Shown one piece after another: positions 7,253 to 15,226 of a stretch of 64,000 nt of DNA; the first letter of the stretch is position 1, and the number at the start of each line of letters is the position of its first letter. The DNA lies in assembly GCF_902825325.1 (NCBI RefSeq), contig NZ_CADEAR010000009.1:62001-126000 (forward strand), written 5' to 3'. The position numbers were made by a program, and so were the translations under genes. This stretch comes from Brucella tritici. Lineage in GTDB: Bacteria > Pseudomonadota > Alphaproteobacteria > Rhizobiales > Rhizobiaceae. The notes under the pieces are model-generated. The model saw nothing but the letters and a program-made list of their open reading frames with translations, was not told the DNA's origin and ran no database searches.

Positions 7253-8863
7253 ATGACTGGAATTACACGTCGTCGCCTGCTGACTCTTGGAGCAGGGGCC
7301 GCCTTTATTGCTGCCATTCGCCCTTTTGACATCGGGGCACAGGATGTACATCAGCATATGCGGCACGGTGCAGTCGCCCCATCAACCGCTCGAACCGGCG
7401 GGCCTTTGCCTCTGCCTGCTCTGATCGAACCCGATGCATCAGGTGTCGTTAAGCTGAAAATACAGAAGGGGCGACATAGTTTTGAAGAAGGTAGTGAAGC
7501 GGCATCTGCTGGCATCAATGGCGCTTATCTTGGCCCGCTCGTGCGCTTGAAGAACGGTGAAACGGTCACCCTTTCCGTTGAAAATGGCATGGATGAAGAA
7601 ACCACGCTTCATTGGCATGGGCTGTTTGTTCCGTCTGTCCTCGACGGTGGACCACATAATATGATAGCGGGGGGCACAGTGTGGAAGCCGAAAGTTACGG
7701 TTAACCAGCCGGCTTCGTTCAACTGGTTCCATCCGCATCTGCATGGAAACACCGCTCGGCAGGCGCATATGGGTATCGCTGGTTTGATGGTGGTTACGGA
7801 TGGCAAGGATGCTGAACGCGGGCTGCCTGAAGATTACGGCGTGGATGATATTCCGCTGGTGCTTCAGGATCGCCGGGTGATTGAGGGCGATAAGGTTTAT
7901 CAACCCGATATCATGGACTTGATGCATGGATTCCGTGGTGACAAGCTTATCGTGAACGGTGTCGTTTCACCCGAAGCGCGTGTCCCTGCATCCATCGTTC
8001 GCCTGCGTATTCTGAACGGTGCCAATGCGCGAAATTTTCATGTTCGTCTGAGTGATGATCGGCCTTTACTCGTCATTGCATCGGATGGCGGATTTATCGG
8101 AAAACCTGAGCCAGTCGAAAGGCTGACCATCAGCCCCGGTGAACGTTATGAGATTCTGGTTGATTTCTCCAACGGCGAGGCGGCTGACCTGCTGACCTAT
8201 GGCGATGATAGCGGCGGTGACGATCTACATTTAATGCGGTTTGTCGTAGACGCTGCATTGCAAGGGAAAATCACGACCCTTCCAGATCGCCTTGACGGTC
8301 CTGATACGCCTGATGAAAAACTTTCTGTAAGGCGCCGCTCATTTTTCTTCGATGAGAGGATGGCGGACAACATGAAGCTAATGATGGCGAAGCCGTCAGC
8401 CGATCCTTATGCTGGGCATAATATGGGCAATATGGACATGGACCTAATGCAGTTCGGTGCGATGGATCATGATTTGCATGGCGCCAAAAGTTCTGCCGAT
8501 ACAGGACCGGCGCTTGAAGCTCTGACGTCAGGTGTCGAAATGGCGATTGCGGGTAAGCCATTCGATATGGATCGCATTGATGTCGAGGCTAAACTTGGCT
8601 CTTGGGAGATTTGGGATCTTGCAACAAAAGAGATGCCGCATCCATTCCATATCCATGGGGCATCATTTCGCATTCTTTCCCAAAACGGAGAGGTTCCTCC
8701 AGCACATCAATCAGGATGGAAAGATACTGCATTGATCGATGGAAAGGCCGAAATACTTGTCCATTTTGATCGCGAGGCAGTGAAAAGCCATCCATTCATG
8801 TTTCATTGCCACGTTCTGGAACATGAAGATGTGGGTATGATGGCGCAGTTTGTAACAGTATAG
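7253..8863 (+). CDS. Periplasmic multicopper oxidase, CueO-like
   Basis: The 536-residue protein begins with a twin-arginine signal (TRRRLLTLGAGAAFIAA), so it is exported folded with copper. All four copper-ligand blocks are present: HWHG 120-123, HPHLHG 160-165, HPFHIHG 463-469 and HCHVLEHEDVGM from 518, with Cys519 as type-1 ligand and Met529 as likely axial ligand. A Met/His-rich segment around 395-425 resembles the CueO cuprous-oxidase insert. ATG 7253 follows TGGAGA. It probably oxidises Cu(I) to the less toxic Cu(II); phenol or siderophore oxidation is possible. SodC follows. Confidence 0.9.
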   Translation: MTGITRRRLLTLGAGAAFIAAIRPFDIGAQDVHQHMRHGAVAPSTARTGGPLPLPALIEPDASGVVKLKIQKGRHSFEEGSEAASAGINGAYLGPLVRLKNGETVTLSVENGMDEETTLHWHGLFVPSVLDGGPHNMIAGGTVWKPKVTVNQPASFNWFHPHLHGNTARQAHMGIAGLMVVTDGKDAERGLPEDYGVDDIPLVLQDRRVIEGDKVYQPDIMDLMHGFRGDKLIVNGVVSPEARVPASIVRLRILNGANARNFHVRLSDDRPLLVIASDGGFIGKPEPVERLTISPGERYEILVDFSNGEAADLLTYGDDSGGDDLHLMRFVVDAALQGKITTLPDRLDGPDTPDEKLSVRRRSFFFDERMADNMKLMMAKPSADPYAGHNMGNMDMDLMQFGAMDHDLHGAKSSADTGPALEALTSGVEMAIAGKPFDMDRIDVEAKLGSWEIWDLATKEMPHPFHIHGASFRILSQNGEVPPAHQSGWKDTALIDGKAEILVHFDREAVKSHPFMFHCHVLEHEDVGMMAQFVTV

Positions 8864-8871
8864 GCTTTGAC

Positions 8872-8909
8872 GGGCCGTGAGACACGCATATGTCACGCGG
8901 CCCTTCTTT
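8872..8909 (+). terminator. Terminator after the multicopper oxidase
   Basis: GGGCCGTGA (8872-8880) pairs with TCACGCGGCCC (8893-8903) with a two-base bulge, followed by TTCTTT. Confidence 0.6.
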
Positions 8910-8986
8910 CGACAATTTAATTTCGAACAATTTCAGACAGTGTGCGTTGTCTTTGGGTCACGAAACAATGTGATCAGGAGAAAGAG

Positions 8987-9508
8987 ATGCAACCGTTATT
9001 GATTGCTTCAGCAATGATGCTTTTGACAGTTCCCGCTGTCGCTGCAGATATGAGTGTCAAACTCTACGAAGCTTTGCCGACTGGTCAGGGGAAGGAGATC
9101 GGCACCGTGACGATCTCGCAAACTGCAGAAGGACTGCAATTCAAACCGGATTTGCGCGGCCTTCCCACGGGTGAGCACGGTTTTCATGTTCATGAGAAAG
9201 GAAGCTGCGCGCCTGCCGAGCAAGATGGAAAAACTGTTCCGGCGCAAGCCGCCGGTGGGCATTACGACCCTTCACATTCCAAGCATCACATGGGGCCGGA
9301 AGGCGAAGGGCATCTTGGTGATTTGCCTTTGCTCAAAACTGATGCCGAGGGCAATGTGACCCAAAGCGTTACGGCTCCGCGTCTCAAGTCGCTAGATGAA
9401 ATCAAAGGCAGGGCTTTGATGGTTCATGTTGGTGGCGACAATTATTCCGATGAACCCAAGCCACTTGGCGGCGGCGGAGCGCGTTTTGCCTGCGGTGTGA
9501 TCGAGTAG
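8987..9508 (+). CDS. sodC: Periplasmic Cu/Zn superoxide dismutase
   Basis: From ATG 8987 with AGGAG upstream the protein is 173 residues. Residues 1-20 are a signal peptide ending AVAA. Metal ligands are visible at His67 and His69 (HGFHVHEKGSC), His92 (GGHYDP) and in GHLGDLP (His109, Asp112), with the disulfide pair Cys74 and Cys169. SodC dismutes periplasmic superoxide; in Brucella the enzyme helps against the macrophage oxidative burst. It follows the multicopper oxidase but has its own leader of about 80 bases after a terminator, so separate transcription is likely. Confidence 0.94.
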   Translation: MQPLLIASAMMLLTVPAVAADMSVKLYEALPTGQGKEIGTVTISQTAEGLQFKPDLRGLPTGEHGFHVHEKGSCAPAEQDGKTVPAQAAGGHYDPSHSKHHMGPEGEGHLGDLPLLKTDAEGNVTQSVTAPRLKSLDEIKGRALMVHVGGDNYSDEPKPLGGGGARFACGVIE

Positions 9509-9526
9509 TCCGGAGTGAAGACCTAT

Positions 9527-10855
9527 CTATCCCCAGTTCTCGATGCGGATTTTGGAACCATCGGAGAAGCGCGATATATGAAACGCCGAAGGATCGACGA
9601 TCGGCGTTTCTCCTGTGACCATATCGGCTACAAGTTTACCCGCTCCTGGGCCGATCCCGAAGCCATGTCCTGAAAAGCCTGTTGCCACGATCAATCCTTC
9701 AACGCCAGGAAGAGGTGAAATGACGGGAATGACATCGGGCATCGTATCGATGAGACCTGCCCATTCCTGTGCTATTGTGGCAGATGCGAAAGAAGGGATT
9801 GCCTGCTTCAGTTTCGCAAGCACTTGAGCATTGGCTGCCTTGTGCGGAGCAGGGTCGAGTGTACGGATTTTCTCGAAGACCGAGACCTGATCTGCAGGTC
9901 GGAGCTTCCACTGGAATGCTTCTTCGAAAAACCGTTCGCCAAACCGGAATCGCAATGAGCGCCATTCGGTCGAAAGCGACGGTATGAAATCGCGGAAAAA
10001 CCGGAAACTATCGGGTACGATATCCGCGATGGATCCACCAAGGCTCGCTACCGTATAACCACCATCCAGCCGTTTGCGCAGGGCGAAGTCTGAAAATGCA
10101 ATCGCAGGTTCCACACTGGCCTCGAGAGGTGTCGTACGGAAGACGGAAGAACGGACTTTCAGCTGCGGCAGGTGGGCATTGAATTCAGAAACAATAAGCT
10201 TGGACCATGCCCCTCCCGCGACAACCACCGCCTCACAGCGCAAGCGACCTTTTTCAGTCAGGACAGCGGTGGTTCGGCCATTGGTCGTTTCGATACCGCG
10301 TACAGCACAATTTTGTAAAATGACAGCGCCATCTTCTTGTGCTTTTGCTGCAAATGCGGGAACGGCCTTTTGCGGTTCCGCACGACCGTCGAGCGGCGTA
10401 ATCATGCCACCGGCAAGGCGACGATTGATCCCCGGTGCAAGTGCTGCAACTTGTTTGGTGTTGAGAAGTTCCGTTTCGATACCATGCTCGCGGGCGATTT
10501 TGATCCACTCGGCATAAAGAGCCATTTGCTCTTCTTTTTCAGCCGTGTAAGCAATTCCAGTAACGTGGAAGCCGGTTTCGCGGCCCGTGCGTTTATTCAT
10601 GCCTTCCCATAGTCGCATACTTTCGACGATGAGCGGCATTTCGCGGCTGTCACGACCCGTACGACGACACCAGCCCCAATTGCGGCTCGATTGTTCGCCA
10701 GCGATTTCGCCTTTTTCAAGGAGGGTAACAGGGACGCCTCGCTCGGCCAGAAAGAGAGCCGTGGAAACACCGATGACGCCGCCGCCGATGATGGCGATTT
10801 TGGTTTCCTGCGGCAAGCTTTCGGTTGTCGCCACCTTATCCGTGACCGGCCCCAT
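9527..10855 (-). CDS. FAD-dependent D-amino-acid-oxidase-fold oxidoreductase
   Basis: The 442-residue reading starts at ATG 10855, which has GGAG at a suitable distance; an ATG 72 bases upstream is also in frame. The FAD dinucleotide loop is IIGGGVIGVSTALFLAERG near residues 21-40, and the C-terminal flavin motif is ATGFSGHGFGIGPGAGK. The DAO fold oxidises amines or amino acids such as D-amino acids, glycine, sarcosine or opines. No substrate can be assigned. It is convergent with sodC (18 bases apart) and divergent from the Fe3+ ABC ATPase; it may or may not relate to that transporter. Confidence 0.75.
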   Translation of the reverse strand: MGPVTDKVATTESLPQETKIAIIGGGVIGVSTALFLAERGVPVTLLEKGEIAGEQSSRNWGWCRRTGRDSREMPLIVESMRLWEGMNKRTGRETGFHVTGIAYTAEKEEQMALYAEWIKIAREHGIETELLNTKQVAALAPGINRRLAGGMITPLDGRAEPQKAVPAFAAKAQEDGAVILQNCAVRGIETTNGRTTAVLTEKGRLRCEAVVVAGGAWSKLIVSEFNAHLPQLKVRSSVFRTTPLEASVEPAIAFSDFALRKRLDGGYTVASLGGSIADIVPDSFRFFRDFIPSLSTEWRSLRFRFGERFFEEAFQWKLRPADQVSVFEKIRTLDPAPHKAANAQVLAKLKQAIPSFASATIAQEWAGLIDTMPDVIPVISPLPGVEGLIVATGFSGHGFGIGPGAGKLVADMVTGETPIVDPSAFHISRFSDGSKIRIENWG

Positions 10856-11064
10856 TTCGGTATTCTCCTGCAATGCGATTGGGTGATTTGGCATGTGGAA
10901 GCATTGCGAACATGGCTCGCTTTTCATTCGCGATCAACAAGATAAGCCGTTCTAGAAATACTTAATCACGATATTCCTGAGATATTCTATCCTGTTTTGG
11001 TAGCTTTCTGGAAAATGTATCTCTATATCCGCATCAACTGTAATTTGGATACGCGATCTGGCTC

Positions 11065-12159
11065 ATGGACGCACGCAACCCGTACGACGACAGACAGGTT
11101 TCCGGTCATTCCGGTCCGGCGCTAGCTTTGTCCGGTATCAGCCGTCAGTTTGGCCCGGTGCGTGCTCTCAATGATATCTCTCTGGACGTTCATGCGGGCG
11201 AGATTATCTGTCTGGTTGGTCATTCTGGCTGTGGTAAGACTTCTCTATTGCGCATTATTGCCGGCATTGATGCCCCAGACAGTGGAACGCTCACGATGGG
11301 AGGCAAGACGCTAGTCGGATCGGCGATATTTATTGAGCCGGAAAAGCGCAATGTTGGTGTCGTCTTCCAAGACTACGCCTTGTTTCCGCATTTGACGGTC
11401 AAAGAAAACATCCAGTTCGGCTTGCGGAGAATGCCTCGCGAAAAAGCGAATGTTCGGACAAGAGAGCTTCTAGAACTGGTGTCGCTCTCTCATATGGCGG
11501 ATCGTTATCCGCATATGCTCTCAGGTGGTGAGCAGCAGCGTGTTGCTCTCGTTCGGGCTCTTGCGCCGAAGCCGCATCTTCTGCTGATGGACGAGCCGTT
11601 CTCAAATCTTGATCGAGGTTTGCGTGCCCGGGTTCGTCGTGAGACGGTAGCTTTGTTGAGGGAGCTCGGGACAACCGCGATTATCGTGACTCATGAGGCT
11701 GAAGAGGCACTGTCTACCGGGGACAGAGTTGTGCTGATGCGATCCGGCGAGATCGTTCAGAGCGGCAATGCGCGCGAACTCCATGATCGGCCAGCGAACC
11801 GTTATGCGGCAGATTTTTTCTGTGACTTCAATATGATACCGGGAAAAGTTGAAGGCGATAACTTGGTCACTCCCTTTGGGATTCTCGCCGCGGCTGAAAA
11901 GCTTGAACCAGATGTCGAGGCGTTCGTTTATCTGCGTCCGCGTGATTTTTCCATCCTGACTGACGGCGAGACTGGCGAAGATTCATTGCGAGGTCGCATT
12001 GAATCACGCACGTTTCTCGGTGAAATCGAAGAATTGGTCGTACTGGTGACAGACACAGCTTTTCGTTTGCGAGTACGCACAGAACTGCGGCTTCCCGCAT
12101 CGACTACCAATATTGTTCTGTGCCCGCACTGGGATAAGGCGCTTATTTTCCCCAAATGA
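11065..12159 (+). CDS. fbpC: Fe3+-type ABC importer ATPase
   Basis: This 364-residue ATPase has Walker A GHSGCGKT at 52-59, signature LSGGEQQR at 152-159, Walker B LLLMDEP ending at 178, and a C-terminal beta-rich regulatory domain of about 120 residues, as in FbpC/PotA-type ATPases. It energises uptake through the permease encoded two genes downstream. The order ATPase, binding protein, permease, all on one strand, supports a single operon. Related importers carry Fe3+, thiosulfate or 2-aminoethylphosphonate; iron is favoured by the binding protein's tyrosine motif. Confidence 0.82.
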   Translation: MDARNPYDDRQVSGHSGPALALSGISRQFGPVRALNDISLDVHAGEIICLVGHSGCGKTSLLRIIAGIDAPDSGTLTMGGKTLVGSAIFIEPEKRNVGVVFQDYALFPHLTVKENIQFGLRRMPREKANVRTRELLELVSLSHMADRYPHMLSGGEQQRVALVRALAPKPHLLLMDEPFSNLDRGLRARVRRETVALLRELGTTAIIVTHEAEEALSTGDRVVLMRSGEIVQSGNARELHDRPANRYAADFFCDFNMIPGKVEGDNLVTPFGILAAAEKLEPDVEAFVYLRPRDFSILTDGETGEDSLRGRIESRTFLGEIEELVVLVTDTAFRLRVRTELRLPASTTNIVLCPHWDKALIFPK

Positions 12160-12272
12160 CCGAAAATATATGTGTCAGAGTTGCATGGGTAATTGACCGT
12201 TAGCGAGCCTCACCGTATAACTTGATTACTTCGCTCATAATTCAAAATGAAATAGGTTCATCCGGAGGTAAA

Positions 12273-13289
12273 ATGTCCAAATTTGCGCGTTCTGGTCTCG
12301 CTCTCGTTGCAATAACGCTGTTCGCAGGAGCCGCCCACGCAGATGAAGTGAACATTTACACGACACGTGAGCCGGGCCTCATTCAGCCCTTGCTCGACGC
12401 TTTTAAGTCGTCCACGGGTATTACCGTCAATACCGTGTTCTTGAAGGATGGTCTGGCAGAACGTGTGGCCTCCGAGGGGACGAATTCGCCAGCGGACATT
12501 CTTATGACAGTCGATGCCGGTAATCTGGTTGATCTCGTCGATAAAGGACTCACCCAGCCTGTCGATTCCAAGGTACTGAAAGAGGCTGTTCCAGAGCAGC
12601 TTCGCGATGCAAAGGATAACTGGTTCGCGCTCTCCATGCGGGCTCGCGTTGTTTATGCAGCCAAGGACCTTGAGCTCGACAAGATCAATTATGAAGATCT
12701 ATCTGATCCGAAATGGAAGGGTAAGGTTTGTATCCGTGCAGGCCAGCATCCTTACAATACCGCGCTCTTCGCGGATTTCATCGCGCATTATGGTCCGGAA
12801 AAGACCGAAGAATGGTTGAAGGGGCTGAAAGATAATCTCGCACGCAAGGCTGCGGGCGGGGATCGGGATGGCGCCAAGGATATAGTCGGCGGTATCTGCG
12901 ATATTGCAGTCGCAAATTCCTATTATGTCGGCCTGATGCGTTCGGGTAAGGGCGGTGATGAACAGAAGGCCTGGGGCGAAGGCATCAAGGTTCTGTTGCC
13001 TACCTTCAAGGATGGTGGAACCCAGGTCAACATCAGCGGTGCAGCTATTGCCAAGAATGCGCCGAACAAGGATGCTGCAGTCAAGCTGCTTGAATATCTG
13101 GTGTCTGATGAGGCCCAACAGATCTACGCCAAGGCCAATTTCGAATATCCGGTCAAGCCGGGTGCGCCCCTTGATCCAATCGTGGAATCGTTCGGGGAGC
13201 TGAAAATCGACAGCGTTCCGCTGTCCGAAATCGTCAGCCATCGCAAGCAAGCAAGCGAACTGGTCGACAAAGTCGGTTTTGATAACTAA
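12273..13289 (+). CDS. fbpA: Periplasmic Fe3+-binding protein
   Basis: From ATG 12273 with CGGAGG upstream the product is 338 residues. A signal peptide ends at AHA (about residue 23) and DEVNIYTTREPGL begins the mature protein, typical of the FbpA/FutA/AfuA family. The IAVANSYYVGLM segment holds the adjacent tyrosines that coordinate Fe3+ in this family. It captures free or chelated ferric iron and hands it to the fused permease next door. No lipobox cysteine is present, so it should be soluble. A stable hairpin follows it. Confidence 0.87.
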   Translation: MSKFARSGLALVAITLFAGAAHADEVNIYTTREPGLIQPLLDAFKSSTGITVNTVFLKDGLAERVASEGTNSPADILMTVDAGNLVDLVDKGLTQPVDSKVLKEAVPEQLRDAKDNWFALSMRARVVYAAKDLELDKINYEDLSDPKWKGKVCIRAGQHPYNTALFADFIAHYGPEKTEEWLKGLKDNLARKAAGGDRDGAKDIVGGICDIAVANSYYVGLMRSGKGGDEQKAWGEGIKVLLPTFKDGGTQVNISGAAIAKNAPNKDAAVKLLEYLVSDEAQQIYAKANFEYPVKPGAPLDPIVESFGELKIDSVPLSEIVSHRKQASELVDKVGFDN

Positions 13290-13312
13290 AAGCCGAATGA
13301 CCTAGGCAGACT

Positions 13313-13341
13313 AACGCCGGTGCAGTTCATGCGCCGGCGTT
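13313..13341 (+). terminator. Intercistronic hairpin between fbpA and fbpB
   Basis: AACGCCGG (13313-13320) and CCGGCGTT (13334-13341) form a perfect eight-base stem with a 13-base loop and no T run. It may protect the fbpA 3' end or reduce permease expression rather than fully terminate. Confidence 0.55.
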
Positions 13342-13358
13342 GCATTATAGAGAGCCCA

Positions 13359-15038
13359 ATGGAAACTTTTCCAGTTATGCGGAAACGATTTTTGCAGCCC
13401 GCAAGGGCAGGGCGCAGTTGGCTGTGGTTCTCCATTGTTGTCGCAGTTCTGGTTTTGCTGCCGATCCTCGCCCTTACGTTGGAAGCTATACAAGGCTCAA
13501 CCCGACTATGGGCACATCTGTTCGCGACCAATCTGCCATCTGCTTTTCTCGAAACGGTAGTTCTGCTCACCGGGGTCGGCATTATTGCTGCGATTCTTGG
13601 TACATCGACGGCGTGGCTGGTTACAGCCTATGACTTTCGCGGGCGGGCTGTGTTGGAATGGGCGCTTTTGCTGCCATTGGCTGTGCCAACCTATATTATT
13701 GCTTACGCCTATCTTGATATCCTGCATCCTATTGGTCCGGTCCAAGGCGCGGTTCGTTTCGTGCTGGGATATGATAGCCCGCGCCAGTTGCGGTTACCCG
13801 ATATCCGTTCGATGGCTGGATGTATTCTTCTTCTGGGTTTCGTTCTCTATCCTTATGTTTATATTCCCACGCGGGCTATGTTTCTCACTCAGTCTGCCAG
13901 TCTCATTGAGGCGGCAAGAACACTGGGTGTAAGCCGCAAGGGTATCTTCTGGCGAGTCGCCTTACCGCTAGCCCGGCCCGCTGTGGCGGTCGGAGTTAGC
14001 TTGGCCTTGATGGAAACGCTGAATGATGTGGGCGCCGCAGAGTTTTTAGGTGTTCGTACATTGACCGTATCGATTTACACGACCTGGATAACGCGTTCTG
14101 ATTTACCAGGTGCGGCCCAATTAGCGCTCGCTCTCTTGCTTCTGGTTGTTGCTCTGGTTTCGATCGAGCGTTGGGCCCGGCGCAAACAGCGCTTTGCTTC
14201 CAATATTCGTCACTCACGCGGCTTTGAGCCGTTGAAAGTTAAGCGAGGGCAGGCTGCCTGGTTGTTCTGTCTTTGCTCACTGCCCATCGTCATAGGATTC
14301 GTCATGCCTGCGATCTATCTGGTCGTGGAGGCCATAAAGCGCGTTCGCTTTGCCGGTGTATCCCCCCGATTGGTCGGCGAAGCTTTCAACACAGTCACTC
14401 TGGCTTCAATCGCAACAGTTCTGGTACTGATCTGCGGAATGCTTGTTGCATATGCGGCTCGGCTTTTCCCCATTGCGATTTCACGCTGGTCTTATCGCTT
14501 TTCGACGATGGGTTATGCTGCGCCTGGAACCGTAATCGCTATCGGCATTCTTGTCGTTGCGAGTGGCTTCGATAGCCTCATCAATCAGTTTACATCACAT
14601 ATATTCGGGTTCTCGGCAGGACTGGTGCTGATAGGAACAGGCGCAGCGGTGATCTATGCCTACGTCGTCCGATTTCTCGCCATTTCTGCGGGTGGTATCG
14701 ATTCCGGTCTTGAGCGCATTCCCTTGTCACTGGATCAAGCATCGCGCACCTTGGGACGTGGTGTGACGCAGACATTTTGCGCAGTTCATTTACCGCTTTC
14801 CAAAACGGCTATTGTTGCGGCTGGGCTACTCGTATTCGTTGATTGCGTGAAAGAACTGCCAGCTACACTCTTGCTGCGTCCGCTCAACGTTGAAACCTTT
14901 GCGACGCATCTTTATGGCGAAGCCGCACGTGGGACTTATGAAGAAGCGGCCATTGCCGCGCTCGCCATTGTGGTAGTTGGAATTTTGCCGGTGATATTGC
15001 TTGCCCGTGTCGGGAAACGTTATGGAAAGCGTGCCTGA
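13359..15038 (+). CDS. fbpB: Fe3+ ABC permease, two fused membrane domains
   Basis: From ATG 13359 the protein has 559 residues and about twelve membrane helices. Two inner-membrane-component repeats are present, each with an EAA loop: EAARTLGVSRKGIFWRVALPLARP in the first half and DQASRTLGRGVTQTFCAVHLPLSK in the second. This duplicated arrangement is standard for FbpB/SfuB/HitB ferric permeases. It forms the channel for iron delivered by the binding protein, driven by FbpC. A basic linker around residue 270 joins the halves. Confidence 0.87.
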   Translation: METFPVMRKRFLQPARAGRSWLWFSIVVAVLVLLPILALTLEAIQGSTRLWAHLFATNLPSAFLETVVLLTGVGIIAAILGTSTAWLVTAYDFRGRAVLEWALLLPLAVPTYIIAYAYLDILHPIGPVQGAVRFVLGYDSPRQLRLPDIRSMAGCILLLGFVLYPYVYIPTRAMFLTQSASLIEAARTLGVSRKGIFWRVALPLARPAVAVGVSLALMETLNDVGAAEFLGVRTLTVSIYTTWITRSDLPGAAQLALALLLLVVALVSIERWARRKQRFASNIRHSRGFEPLKVKRGQAAWLFCLCSLPIVIGFVMPAIYLVVEAIKRVRFAGVSPRLVGEAFNTVTLASIATVLVLICGMLVAYAARLFPIAISRWSYRFSTMGYAAPGTVIAIGILVVASGFDSLINQFTSHIFGFSAGLVLIGTGAAVIYAYVVRFLAISAGGIDSGLERIPLSLDQASRTLGRGVTQTFCAVHLPLSKTAIVAAGLLVFVDCVKELPATLLLRPLNVETFATHLYGEAARGTYEEAAIAALAIVVVGILPVILLARVGKRYGKRA

Positions 15039-15226
15039 TCATCAATTCGGCGCGATATTCGCACGGTGTCCCTCTTTAATGGGTAGAAAACACAGATTTG
15101 TATATTACGGAATTCAGATTTGCTTAAATAGTTATTGGTAGTTTTGTCCAGGGAAAAAGCACAGTCTGAGTGATGCCTCTTGTTGTATTTTTATAAGAAG
15201 TGCACTTCGGACTAAAGCGGGGCGGT

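Noticed and set aside
10950-10957. TTCTAGAA palindrome upstream of fbpC as an Irr box
   Set aside because: It lacks the three-base spacer of the ICE motif, and eight-base palindromes are common by chance.
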